This document shows positions 33,957-41,555 of a stretch of 64,000 nt of DNA, one piece after another. The stretch comes from Allobosea sp039673065 (GTDB lineage: Bacteria; Pseudomonadota; Alphaproteobacteria; Rhizobiales; Beijerinckiaceae): positions 77,510-141,509 of the forward strand of contig NZ_JBDJKW010000010.1 of assembly GCF_039673065.1 (NCBI RefSeq), in the 5' to 3' direction. The number at the start of each line of letters is the position of its first letter. Position 1 is the stretch's first letter. The notes under the pieces were generated by a model. The model worked only from the letters and a program-made list of their open reading frames with translations, made no database searches and was not told the DNA's origin. A program made the translations under genes and the position numbers.

Positions 33957-34403
33957 TCAGCGCCCGCCCTTGAATGGCGCCATGCCGGCGCGCGCCAGCT
34001 CGTCGGCGCGCTCGTTCATGGTGTCGCCGGCATGGCCCTTGACCCATTTCCAGTCGATCTTGTGGCGCCCCAGCGCGGCATCGAGGCGCTTCCACAGCTC
34101 CTCATTCTTCACCGGCTTGCGGTCTGCCGTCTTCCAGCCATTGCGCTTCCAGCCATGGATCCAGCTGGTGATGCCCTGGCGCAGATACTGGCTGTCGGTG
34201 TGCAGCACCACGGTGCAGGGCCGCGTCAGCGTCTCCAGCGCCGCGATCGCCGCCATCAGCTCCATGCGATTGTTGGTGGTCGGCTCCTCGCCGCCGGAGA
34301 GCTCGCGCTCCTTGCCCTTATAGGTCAGGATCGCGCCCCAGCCGCCGGGGCCCGGATTGCCCGAGCAGGCGCCGTCGGTCCAGATCTCCACAGGATCGCT
34401 CAT
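33957..34403 (-). CDS. rnhA: Ribonuclease HI
   Basis: This is a 148-residue enzyme that cleaves RNA in RNA-DNA hybrids. The acidic active site is visible: Asp10 in WTDGACSGNPGPGG, Glu48 in NNRMELMA, Asp70 in LHTDSQYLR and Asp near 134 in NERADELAR, together with the handle region WIHGWKRNGWKT and the WVKGHAGD loop. It is the last gene of an ispH-thrB-rnhA cluster typical of alphaproteobacteria. The start is ATG 34403 (MSDPVEIW). An imperfect copy of its first codons lies about 80 bp upstream (34459-34481). Confidence 0.96.
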   Translation of the reverse strand: MSDPVEIWTDGACSGNPGPGGWGAILTYKGKERELSGGEEPTTNNRMELMAAIAALETLTRPCTVVLHTDSQYLRQGITSWIHGWKRNGWKTADRKPVKNEELWKRLDAALGRHKIDWKWVKGHAGDTMNERADELARAGMAPFKGGR

Positions 34404-34494
34404 ACCGAAAGCCCGGCAGCTTGCGGGGCGCGAATGGGGCAAGCCCCAAGCGCGCGGATCCAGATCTCGACCGGATCGCTCGAAACCGCTTCGC

Positions 34495-35460
34495 TCACCG
34501 CCGCAGCCCGTATTCGCGCGCGTCGCTGACGCGCTGGTGGAAGGCGAGCTTGCGGTCGTATTCGAGCGGATCGTGCGGCTTGACCAGCGCACCGGGCGGC
34601 ACATTGAGCCAGTCGACCAGCCGGGTCAGCAGAAAGCGCAGTGCCGAGCCGCGGCAAAGCTCAGGCAGCGCCGCGACCTCGGCCGGCTCCAGCCGCCTGA
34701 CGCTCTCATAGCCGGCGAGCATCGCCTGACCCTTGGTCAGGTTGAAGGAGAAATCCGACTCGAAGCACCAGGAGTTCAGGCAGATCGCCAGATCGTAGGC
34801 ATAGGCGTCATTGCAGGCGAAATAGAAGTCGATCAGCCCCGACAGCTTCTCCTTGATGAAGAAGACGTTGTTCGGGAAGAGATCGGCATGGATGACGCCG
34901 CCCGGGAGGCCCTGCGGCCAGCCGCGCTCATGGCGTTCGATCTCGGCCATCACGCGGGCCGCGAGCCCCGGCGAGACATTGTCGGCCTGGGCGCCGGCCT
35001 GCTCGGCCAGCGGGCGCCAGCCGGGAACCGAGAGCGCGTTGACGCGCCGCATCGCGAAATCGGCACCGGCCTGGTGCAGCAGCGCCAGCCCGCGCCCGAC
35101 CTCGGCGCAATGCGCCGCGCCAGGGCGCCGGACCGAGAGTCCATCAAGAAAGGTCACCAGCGCCGCCGGGCGGCCGGCCAGCCGGCCGAGCTGCGCCCCG
35201 TCGCGGTCGCGCAGCGGCACGGGGCAGATCAGGCCGCGCCCGGCCAGATGCTCCATCAGCCCGAGGAAGAAGGGCAGCTCCGCCGGATCGACCCGCTTCT
35301 CGTAGAGCGTCAAGATGTAGGAGCCCTGCGTGGTGCGCAGCAGGTAGTTGGAATTCTCCACGCCCTCGGCGATGCCCTTGGCGGAGAGCAGGTCGCCTAT
35401 GCCGTAGCGCGCCACGAAGGCGGCCATCTGGTCGTCGGGAACTTCGGTGTAGACGGCCAC
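34495..35460 (-). CDS. thrB: Homoserine kinase (APH-fold type)
   Basis: This is a 321-residue kinase that phosphorylates L-homoserine for ThrC. It is of the aminoglycoside-phosphotransferase fold type found in alphaproteobacteria and pseudomonads, not the GHMP type. The catalytic loop is GVIHADLFPNNVFF and the metal-binding segment is LIDFYFACNDAYAYDLAIC. It starts MAVYTEVPDDQ with a GTG codon at 35460, 7 bp after the ispH stop; this start aligns with family members, whereas the open frame extends upstream into ispH. thrC is at 23714-25135. Confidence 0.94.
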   Translation of the reverse strand: MAVYTEVPDDQMAAFVARYGIGDLLSAKGIAEGVENSNYLLRTTQGSYILTLYEKRVDPAELPFFLGLMEHLAGRGLICPVPLRDRDGAQLGRLAGRPAALVTFLDGLSVRRPGAAHCAEVGRGLALLHQAGADFAMRRVNALSVPGWRPLAEQAGAQADNVSPGLAARVMAEIERHERGWPQGLPGGVIHADLFPNNVFFIKEKLSGLIDFYFACNDAYAYDLAICLNSWCFESDFSFNLTKGQAMLAGYESVRRLEPAEVAALPELCRGSALRFLLTRLVDWLNVPPGALVKPHDPLEYDRKLAFHQRVSDAREYGLRR

Positions 35461-35467
35461 GGATCGC

Positions 35468-36445
35468 TCACTCGGCCGCGGAACGGGCCGGCTCCGCGCG
35501 CAGCTCGCGCGGCAGGGGGAAGAAGACGCTCTCGTCGGCGGTCGAGACGGTCTCGACCGTGACCTCGTAGCGCTCGGCGAAGGCGTCGATGATCTCCTCG
35601 ACCAGCACCTCGGGCGCACTGGCGCCGGCGGTGATGCCGAGGCGGCGGATGCCACCGAACAGCGACCAGTCGATCTCGTCGGTGCGCAGGACGAGCCGCG
35701 AGATCGGGCAGCCGGCCCGCTCGGCGACCTCGCGCAGGCGCTGCGAATTCGAGGAGTTGGGCGAGCCGACCACGATCAGCCCGTCCACCAGCGGAGCGAC
35801 GCGCTTCACCGCCTCCTGGCGATTGGTCGTGGCGTAGCAGATGTCTTCCTTGTGCGGCGCGATCAGCGCCGGGAAGCGCGCCTGAAGCGCCAGCACGATC
35901 TCGCGGGTGTCGTCGACCGAGAGCGTGGTCTGGGTGACATAGGCGAGGTCCTGCCCCTCAGGCGGGGCGAGGCTGGCGACGTCGTCGAGCGTCTCGATCA
36001 GGGTGATCGCGCCTTCGGGCAGCTGGCCCATGGTGCCGATCACCTCGGGATGGCCGGCATGGCCGACCAGCAGGATATGGCGGCCGCGCTTGTAATGGAC
36101 CTCGGCCTCGCGATGCACCTTTGTGACCAGCGGGCAGGTGGCGTCGATGGCGAAGAAGTCGCGGGCGCGCGCCTCGGCCGGAACGGACTTCGCCACGCCA
36201 TGCGCCGAGAAGATCACCGGGCGGCTGGCGTCGGGCACCTCCGACAGCTCGGCGACGAAGACCGCGCCCTTCCGCTTCAGCGATTCGACCACGTATTTGT
36301 TGTGCACGATCTCATGCCGCACGAAGACCGGAGCGCCGTGCAGCGCCAGCGCCTTCTCGACGGCGTCGATCGCCCGGACCACGCCGGCGCAGAAGCCGCG
36401 CGGAGCGCAGAGCAGGATCTCGAGCGGCGGTTTCGGGGCGGTCAC
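35468..36445 (-). CDS. ispH: 4-hydroxy-3-methylbut-2-enyl diphosphate reductase
   Basis: This is a 325-residue iron-sulfur enzyme, the last step of the MEP isoprenoid pathway, giving IPP and DMAPP. The three cluster cysteines are seen in LCAPRGFCAGV, IDATCPLVTKVH and DICYATTNRQ; HEIVHN and the ST motif region VGSPNSSNSQRL are also present. I choose GTG 36445 (MTAPKPPLEILL) because GGAAGG lies 9 nt upstream; a GTG at 36451 is too close to that SD, and a TTG at 36493 is in frame but unlikely. It heads the ispH-thrB-rnhA cluster and is divergent from the MATE gene. Confidence 0.94.
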   Translation of the reverse strand: MTAPKPPLEILLCAPRGFCAGVVRAIDAVEKALALHGAPVFVRHEIVHNKYVVESLKRKGAVFVAELSEVPDASRPVIFSAHGVAKSVPAEARARDFFAIDATCPLVTKVHREAEVHYKRGRHILLVGHAGHPEVIGTMGQLPEGAITLIETLDDVASLAPPEGQDLAYVTQTTLSVDDTREIVLALQARFPALIAPHKEDICYATTNRQEAVKRVAPLVDGLIVVGSPNSSNSQRLREVAERAGCPISRLVLRTDEIDWSLFGGIRRLGITAGASAPEVLVEEIIDAFAERYEVTVETVSTADESVFFPLPRELRAEPARSAAE

Positions 36446-36657
36446 CTGCACGGGCCTTCCATGGATCAGCCGTCTTCTTTCGGCGTGCCGCAAGCGATGT
36501 CAAGGAAGGGCGCACCGCAGCGCTCGCATGACAGGCGAAGAGGGCCTACATAAGGCCGTCGGCCGCCTGCGACGCATGAGCCGCCCGCCCCCGCCATGCG
36601 AGTGACCGCCATGCCCGCCCTCTTTCGTCCCGCACCGTCGAGCCAAACCGGAGCCTG

Positions 36658-38019
36658 GTGCGCGTGACCCGTCCCGTCTCGTCCGGAGAGGCCGTCTTCG
36701 TCAGCGGCTCGACGCTACGCCATGTCGCCGTGATGACCGCGACGGCCTCGGTCGGCCTCGTCGCGGTCTTCGTGGTCGACCTGCTCTCGCTGCTCTACGT
36801 CTCGCGGCTGGGGCGGCCCGAGGCGACGGCCGGCGTCGGCTACGCCACGATCGTGCTCTACATCATGGTCTCCTTCAATGTCGGGCTGATGATCGCCGTC
36901 ACGGCGCTGACGGCGCGGGCGCTCGGCGCGCGCGACCGCGAGGGCGCACGCCGGATCGCCGCTTCGTCTCTGGCCGTGATGACCACGGGCGGGCTCCTGC
37001 TCGGCCTGCTGATGCTGCCGCTGCTGCCCTGGCTGCTGCCGCTGCTCGGCGCACGCGGCGAAGCGCTGGCGATCGCGACCTCCTTCCTGTGGATCACCCT
37101 GCCGGCCAACATGGTGATGGCGCTCGGCATGGGCCTGTCCGGCATCCTGCGCGCCGCGGGCGATGCCCGGCGCGCAATGTACGTCACGCTCGCGGGCGCG
37201 GTGGTCACGGCCGGGCTCGACCCGCTGCTGATCTTCGGCGCCGGGCTCGGGCCGGACGGCGCCGCCTGGGCGACAGCGCTCTCGCGCATCGTCTTCGTGG
37301 TGATCGGCTGGCACGGCGTGGTGCGCGTCCACCGGCTGCTGACCCGGCCGACGCTCGCCGCGCTGCGGCAGGACCTGTGCCCCACGGCCGCGATCGCCGC
37401 ACCGGCGATCATGACCAATCTCGCCAACCCGCTGGCGAACGCCTGCTTCTTCGCGATCATCGCCCGCTTCGGCGACCAGGTCGTGGCGGGGAGTGCCATC
37501 GTCGACAGGCTGGTGCCGGTCGCCTTCGGCGTGCTCTTCGCGCTCTCGGGCGCCATCGGGCCGATCATCGCGCAGAACTGGGGCGCCGGCCGCTATGACC
37601 GCATGCGCCGCGCCTTGACCGACGCGGTCTGCTTCGTCGCGATCTATGTGGTGGTGGCCTCGCTGCTGCTCTTCCTGCTGCGCCACCAGGTGCCGGCGCT
37701 GTTCGGCGCAACGGGCCGCACGGCCGAGCTCGTGACCTTCTTCTGCCTGATCGCCGGGCCGATGTGGCTGTTCATCGGCGCATTGTTCGTCGCCACCGCC
37801 GCCTTCAACAATCTCGGCATGCCGCTGCATGCCACGGCGCTGAGCTGGGGCCGCGCCACGCTGGGCACCGTGCCGCTCGCCTGGCTCGGCGCGCATCTCG
37901 GCGGCCCGGAGGGCGCGATGCTCGGCACCGTCGTCGGCGCGGTCGTCGCCGGCAGCCTGGCGCTCGCTTTGGCCTACCGGGCGATCGACCGGCTGGCGCG
38001 GCGCGCCTCGCTTGCCTGA
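36658..38019 (+). CDS. MATE family efflux transporter
   Basis: This is a 453-residue polytopic membrane protein with about twelve helices in two similar halves. MATE-type features include VVDLLSLLYVSRLG at the first helix, NVGLMIAVTALTARALGARD, MGLSGILRAAGDARRAM and, in the second half, SGAIGPIIAQNWGAGRYDRM with the typical QNxGAGR motif. Such proteins export drugs or metabolites using Na+ or H+ gradients; the substrate is unknown. The start is GTG 36658 with alternatives at 36664. It is monocistronic or paired with the DUF937 gene 56 bp downstream. Confidence 0.9.
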   Translation: MRVTRPVSSGEAVFVSGSTLRHVAVMTATASVGLVAVFVVDLLSLLYVSRLGRPEATAGVGYATIVLYIMVSFNVGLMIAVTALTARALGARDREGARRIAASSLAVMTTGGLLLGLLMLPLLPWLLPLLGARGEALAIATSFLWITLPANMVMALGMGLSGILRAAGDARRAMYVTLAGAVVTAGLDPLLIFGAGLGPDGAAWATALSRIVFVVIGWHGVVRVHRLLTRPTLAALRQDLCPTAAIAAPAIMTNLANPLANACFFAIIARFGDQVVAGSAIVDRLVPVAFGVLFALSGAIGPIIAQNWGAGRYDRMRRALTDAVCFVAIYVVVASLLLFLLRHQVPALFGATGRTAELVTFFCLIAGPMWLFIGALFVATAAFNNLGMPLHATALSWGRATLGTVPLAWLGAHLGGPEGAMLGTVVGAVVAGSLALALAYRAIDRLARRASLA

Positions 38020-38075
38020 ACCGGCGCGACTGCTATCGTCGGCGCGATCGGAGCCGCCGCACGGAGCATGAGCGC

Positions 38076-38984
38076 ATGAACCTGTTCGAAATGATGCAGG
38101 CGGCCCAGAACGGGCAGGCCGTCGAGAACCTCGCCCGCCAGTACGGCATCAGCCAGCAGCAGACCCAGGCGGCGCTCGATGCGCTGCTGCCGGCCTTCTC
38201 CATGGGCCTGCAGCGGCAGACGCAGGACCCTTACGGCTTCGGCAACCTGGCGCGGATGATGACCGCGACGCCCTTCGGACAGATGTACGATTCCAACGGC
38301 GACGGCATTCCCGACACCGCCGTGCCGCTCGGCAACGACGTGCTGAGCCAGATCTTCGGCTCCAAAGAGGTCAGCAACGCGGTCACCGCGCAGGCGGCCG
38401 CGACCAGCGGCGTCGGCCAGGCGATCCTCAAGCAGATGCTGCCGGTGATCGCCAGCATGGTGATGGGTGGGCTGTTCAAATCGGCGAGCAATCAGGGCCT
38501 CGGCGGCATTCTCGGCCAGCTCGGCCAGATGATGGGCGGCGGCCAGCCGCAGGGCGGCGCGCGCCCGGCCGGCCAGCCCGGCACCGGCACCGGCAACCCG
38601 CTGGAGGCGATCCTCGGCGGGCTGTTCGGCGGACAGGCGGGCGCAGGCCGCCTGCCGACCGGCGCAGGCGCAGGCGCCCCGGCGGGCAACCCGCTCGACA
38701 TGGGCAGCGTCTTCGGCCAGATTCTCGGCGGCATGTTCGGCCAGCAGCCGGGCCAGCAGGGCGGCGCCGCCGCTCCCGCCCCGCGCCAGCAGGCCGCGCC
38801 CGCCTCCCGCCCCGCGCCGGAGCCGGAGATGCCGGCGCCGTCCGGCGAGACCGGGCCGGGATCGATCGGCCTCGACGCGCTCAACCAGATGTTCGAGCAC
38901 GGGCGCAAGGTGCAGGATTCGCATCAGGACGCGCTGCGCTCGATCTTCGACGCCATGCTGGGCGGCGGGCAGCGCCGGAGCTGA
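38076..38984 (+). CDS. DUF937 domain protein with a calcium-loop-like motif
   Basis: This is a 302-residue protein. The N-terminal DUF937 domain (about 1-145) has NLARQYGISQQQTQAALDALLPAFS and VLSQIFGSKEVSNAV. Between them sits YDSNGDGIPDT (about residues 70-80), matching the D-x-N-x-D-G-x-x-D calcium-binding loop of dockerin and thrombospondin type 3 repeats. The rest is low-complexity Gly/Gln/Pro/Ala with spaced amphipathic pieces (LGGILGQLGQMMGGG, VFGQILGGMFGQQ), ending in a short helix. No signal peptide. The family has no assigned function. The C-terminal part is probably disordered. Confidence 0.8.
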   Translation: MNLFEMMQAAQNGQAVENLARQYGISQQQTQAALDALLPAFSMGLQRQTQDPYGFGNLARMMTATPFGQMYDSNGDGIPDTAVPLGNDVLSQIFGSKEVSNAVTAQAAATSGVGQAILKQMLPVIASMVMGGLFKSASNQGLGGILGQLGQMMGGGQPQGGARPAGQPGTGTGNPLEAILGGLFGGQAGAGRLPTGAGAGAPAGNPLDMGSVFGQILGGMFGQQPGQQGGAAAPAPRQQAAPASRPAPEPEMPAPSGETGPGSIGLDALNQMFEHGRKVQDSHQDALRSIFDAMLGGGQRRS

Positions 38985-39000
38985 CTGGCGGCGCGCCACG

Positions 39001-39029
39001 AAAAAGGGCGGTGACCGAAGTCACCGCCC
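39001..39029 (-). terminator. Rho-independent terminator of the DUF1127 gene
   Basis: On the minus strand GGGCGGTGAC (39029-39020) pairs with GTCACCGCCC (39015-39006) over a TTCG loop, and TTTTT follows at 39005-39001. It starts 26 bp after the DUF1127 stop. It may also stop readthrough from the convergent DUF937 gene. Confidence 0.9.
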
Positions 39030-39055
39030 GCAGGAACGTGCAGACTGCCAAGGGG

Positions 39056-39463
39056 TCAGGCGCTGCACGCAACCGGGATCGCGGGGACCTGCACGACCGG
39101 GCGGGCAGGCTCCTTCGCGGTATTCTGAGGCGCGGTGTTCTGGGATGCGGCATTCACGGAAGCCCGTCGAAGCCCGGCCTCGCGCCGCGCCGCGGCGCTG
39201 CGCTGCTGCTGGTTCGAGCGGGCAGCGAGGACGCTGGACGGATCGCGCAGCCAGGAGCTGGCGAGCGCGCCCTCGACATCGGAGCGGACGAGCCCGATAT
39301 CCTTCAGGCCGCGATCGTCGAGCTCGGAGAGGCTCATGACTTCGCGGCGATGGGCGATGGCGACGGCCAGTGCCTTCACGGCGCGCCCGGCTCCGCGCAG
39401 CCCGCGATTCGCGTGGGCGGCCAGGAACGACAGGGACTTCGCGGTATAGGTCACGGCGAGCAT
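39056..39463 (-). CDS. DUF1127 domain protein
   Basis: This is a 135-residue basic protein. The DUF1127 (YjiS-like) core is MSLSELDDRGLKDIGLVRSDVEGALAS followed by DPSSVLAARSNQ. In the first half, ANRGLRGAGRAVKALAVAIAHRREV is a positively charged helix; the C terminus is longer than in most DUF1127 proteins and looks disordered. Members can act as RNA-binding or phosphate/polyamine-related small proteins in Agrobacterium and Rhodobacter. I choose ATG 39463 because GGAGG lies 6 nt upstream; an ATG at 39553 would add 30 residues and overlaps the putative operator. It is divergent from a LysR gene. Confidence 0.78.
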   Translation of the reverse strand: MLAVTYTAKSLSFLAAHANRGLRGAGRAVKALAVAIAHRREVMSLSELDDRGLKDIGLVRSDVEGALASSWLRDPSSVLAARSNQQQRSAAARREAGLRRASVNAASQNTAPQNTAKEPARPVVQVPAIPVACSA

Positions 39464-39550
39464 GACGGCCTCCAGGGGACCGGGTGGCATCCGGCGCGGG
39501 GACGACGGCACGGGCCGCCGGATGTGGCCCTGAGGTATCGCGGCACTGTT

Positions 39551-39573
39551 CATAAGCCAAACGAATGCTTATG
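39551..39573. promoter_or_regulatory. Inverted repeat between DUF1127 and LysR genes
   Basis: CATAAGC (39551-39557) and GCTTATG (39567-39573) form a perfect 7-bp inverted repeat with a 9-bp spacer, centred in the divergent promoter region. The spacing and position suit a LysR-type regulator binding site that controls both genes. The surrounding sequence is AT-richer than average. Binding is inferred. Confidence 0.55.
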
Positions 39574-39618
39574 ATGTTCGACGTCACCATTCTTGATGAA
39601 TAACGAGAGCGACCGGTC

Positions 39619-40500
39619 ATGGCCCATGTGCTCGACGCCGACCAGCTGAAGACCTTCGTCGCCATCGCCGATACCGGCTCGTTCACCCGCGCCGCCGAGG
39701 TGGTGTTCAAGACCCAGTCCGCCGTCTCGATGCAGATGAAGCGGCTGGAGGAGCGCATCGGCCGGCCGCTGTTCGGCCGCGACGGCCGCCATGCCAGGCT
39801 CACGGAGGATGGCGAGCGGCTACTCGACTATGCGCGCCGCATCGTCCGACTGAACCTCGAATGCGTCGCGACCTTCACCGACGCCGACCTCAAGGGGCGC
39901 ATCAGGCTGGGCGTGCCGGACGATTACGCCGATCGCTACCTGCCGGAGATCCTGGCGCGCTTCTCCCGCTCCAATCCGCGTTCGGAGGTCACGGTCGTCT
40001 GCGAGCCGACGCCGATGCTGGCCCAGCGCATCGCCAGCGGCGACATCGACCTCGCGATCATCACCCATGTCGAGGGTGGCGGCCAGGGCGAGATCATCCG
40101 CATCGAGCCGCTGCTCTGGGTGACCTCGGCGCGCCATTGCGTGCATGAGGAGGACCCGCTGCCGCTGGCTTTGGGCCGCCCGACCTGCAACTGGCGCCAG
40201 GCGGCTGTCGAGGGGCTGGAGGCGCGGGGACGGCGCTTCCGCGTGCTCTATGCCAGCTGGAATTCGACGGCGGTCGGCGCCGCGGTGGTGGCGGGGCTCG
40301 CCGTCTCTGTGCTGCCCGAGAGCGCGATCCGCTCCGGCATGCGCATTCTTGGACCGGCCGAGGGCTTCGGCGCCCTGCCCTCCTGCAAGATCGGCCTGCT
40401 GCGGACGCGGCACGATCCCTCGGTGCTCTCCAACGCGCTGGCCGAGCACATCATCCAGAGCCTCGACAACCTGCAGAGCTTCAAGGCGGCGGCCGAATAG
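39619..40500 (+). CDS. LysR family transcriptional regulator
   Basis: This is a 293-residue regulator. The winged helix-turn-helix covers residues 4-65 (LDADQLKTFVAIADTGSFTR, KTQSAVSMQMKRLEERIG, PLFGRDGRHARLTEDG). The effector domain follows (IRLGVPDDYADRYLPEIL ... VVAGLAVSVLPES). Cysteines occur in VATFTD-preceding LECVATF, VVCEPTP, ARHCVHEE, RPTCNWRQ and LPSCKIGL, a pattern that recalls redox-sensing LsrB/VtlR-type regulators of rhizobia and Brucella, though identity is not proven. VtlR is known to activate small DUF1127 genes, which fits the divergent neighbour. The start is ATG 39619. Confidence 0.9.
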   Translation: MAHVLDADQLKTFVAIADTGSFTRAAEVVFKTQSAVSMQMKRLEERIGRPLFGRDGRHARLTEDGERLLDYARRIVRLNLECVATFTDADLKGRIRLGVPDDYADRYLPEILARFSRSNPRSEVTVVCEPTPMLAQRIASGDIDLAIITHVEGGGQGEIIRIEPLLWVTSARHCVHEEDPLPLALGRPTCNWRQAAVEGLEARGRRFRVLYASWNSTAVGAAVVAGLAVSVLPESAIRSGMRILGPAEGFGALPSCKIGLLRTRHDPSVLSNALAEHIIQSLDNLQSFKAAAE

Positions 40501-40512
40501 CCGCCGACGCCG

Positions 40513-41049
40513 TCAGTACTGCGCGTTGCGCAGGCGCAGCGCCGCCGTGGTGGCGACGAAGGTGCGGGTCGTCAGGCCGAAGCGCTCGGCAAAGCCGAGG
40601 ATGATCGGCTCGTGGCGATAGCTCGCACGCACGACGACGCCATGGTCCTTGTCGGCCAGGGCTGCGAGCGCGGCGGCGTTCGCTTCGGGCGGCATATAGG
40701 TCATCGTGCCGACGCCGACGCGGATCGCCGCGCCATCGCGCACCACCGAGGCCGAGCCGACCTCGACGCCGGTCCAGCCCGGCAGGACATTGGCGATCTT
40801 GGCGTTGATCTCAAGACCCGCCAGCGCGACCTTGGTGTCGTCGTCGGCCGTGGCCAGCACCATGGCGGCCGCGGCGGTGAAGCGGTTGATATCCCGCTGG
40901 ATGATCAGCGCCTGCGTCATGTCGACGGCGGCCGCCAGCATGGTGAAGACCAGCACCGCCATGAGCGAGAACTCGATGGCGGCGACGCCGCGCTCGTCGC
41001 GCAGCAGGCTGCCGGCCCTGCGCCGGCGCCAAGCGGCGAACCGGCTCAT
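40513..41049 (-). CDS. TadE/TadF-like pseudopilin protein
   Basis: This is a 178-residue protein of the Tad pilus minor-pilin class. The N terminus is basic (RFAAWRRRRAGSLLRDERG) and is followed by the signature GVAAIEFSLMAVLVFTMLAAAVDM, a hydrophobic helix with the conserved Glu-Phe after the Gly processing region. The C-terminal part is a periplasmic domain (TMTYMPPEANAAAL, VVVRASYRHEPII). It overlaps the preceding TadE-like gene by 4 nt and is last in the flp-tadG-tadE-tadE set. No pilus ATPase, secretin or platform gene is nearby. Confidence 0.82.
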   Translation of the reverse strand: MSRFAAWRRRRAGSLLRDERGVAAIEFSLMAVLVFTMLAAAVDMTQALIIQRDINRFTAAAAMVLATADDDTKVALAGLEINAKIANVLPGWTGVEVGSASVVRDGAAIRVGVGTMTYMPPEANAAALAALADKDHGVVVRASYRHEPIILGFAERFGLTTRTFVATTAALRLRNAQY

Positions 41050-41555
41050 GACTGCCTCGCATAAAGGGCGGCGCCGGAGACGCTCAGGTCCGGCAGGCCG
41101 GGGACGAAGGTGACGACTGGCACGCGGGCGCGCATCAGCATCGGCGTGCCGACCGCCGCTGCGGTGAAGGTGCCGCCGACGGGCTGTCGCGCCGCCCCGT
41201 ATGCGGCGAGCGGCTGCGCCTCGAGCCGGATGGAGCCGACGCAATTGGGCGCGAGCACGAGGCGGCTGCAGATCTGCGTCGCGACGGCGCCGCGATTGCC
41301 CGCATAGGTCTGCGCGCTGTTGCCGGAGGCCGCGTCGGAGAGCGCGTCGTGCAGCAGCATCTGCGAGAGGAAGACCATGGCGAACTGCAGGATCGCCAGC
41401 AGAATCGTGATGAAAGCCAGCCCGACCAGAGCGAACTCGACCGCCGCCACGCCGCGCGTGTCGCCGGCGAAGCCGCGCAGGCGGCGCATCAGGCGCCCCG
41501 TCGCGCGAGCCGTCATCACAGGCCGATCCCCATGCATCGCACCCTCGCCGCTCAC
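41046..41555 (-). CDS. TadE-family pseudopilin protein
   Basis: This is a 169-residue protein with the TadE domain signature RGVAAVEFALVGLAFITILLA followed by FLSQMLLHDALSDAASGNSAQTY, and a periplasmic remainder with one disulfide candidate pair (CSRLVLAPNC). TadE-like proteins are minor components processed by a Tad-type prepilin peptidase. The start GTG 41555 overlaps the TadG-like stop (GTGA); ATG codons at 41537 and 41516 are alternatives. It is coupled at both ends to its neighbours, implying one translation unit. Confidence 0.83.
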   Translation of the reverse strand: MSGEGAMHGDRPVMTARATGRLMRRLRGFAGDTRGVAAVEFALVGLAFITILLAILQFAMVFLSQMLLHDALSDAASGNSAQTYAGNRGAVATQICSRLVLAPNCVGSIRLEAQPLAAYGAARQPVGGTFTAAAVGTPMLMRARVPVVTFVPGLPDLSVSGAALYARQS

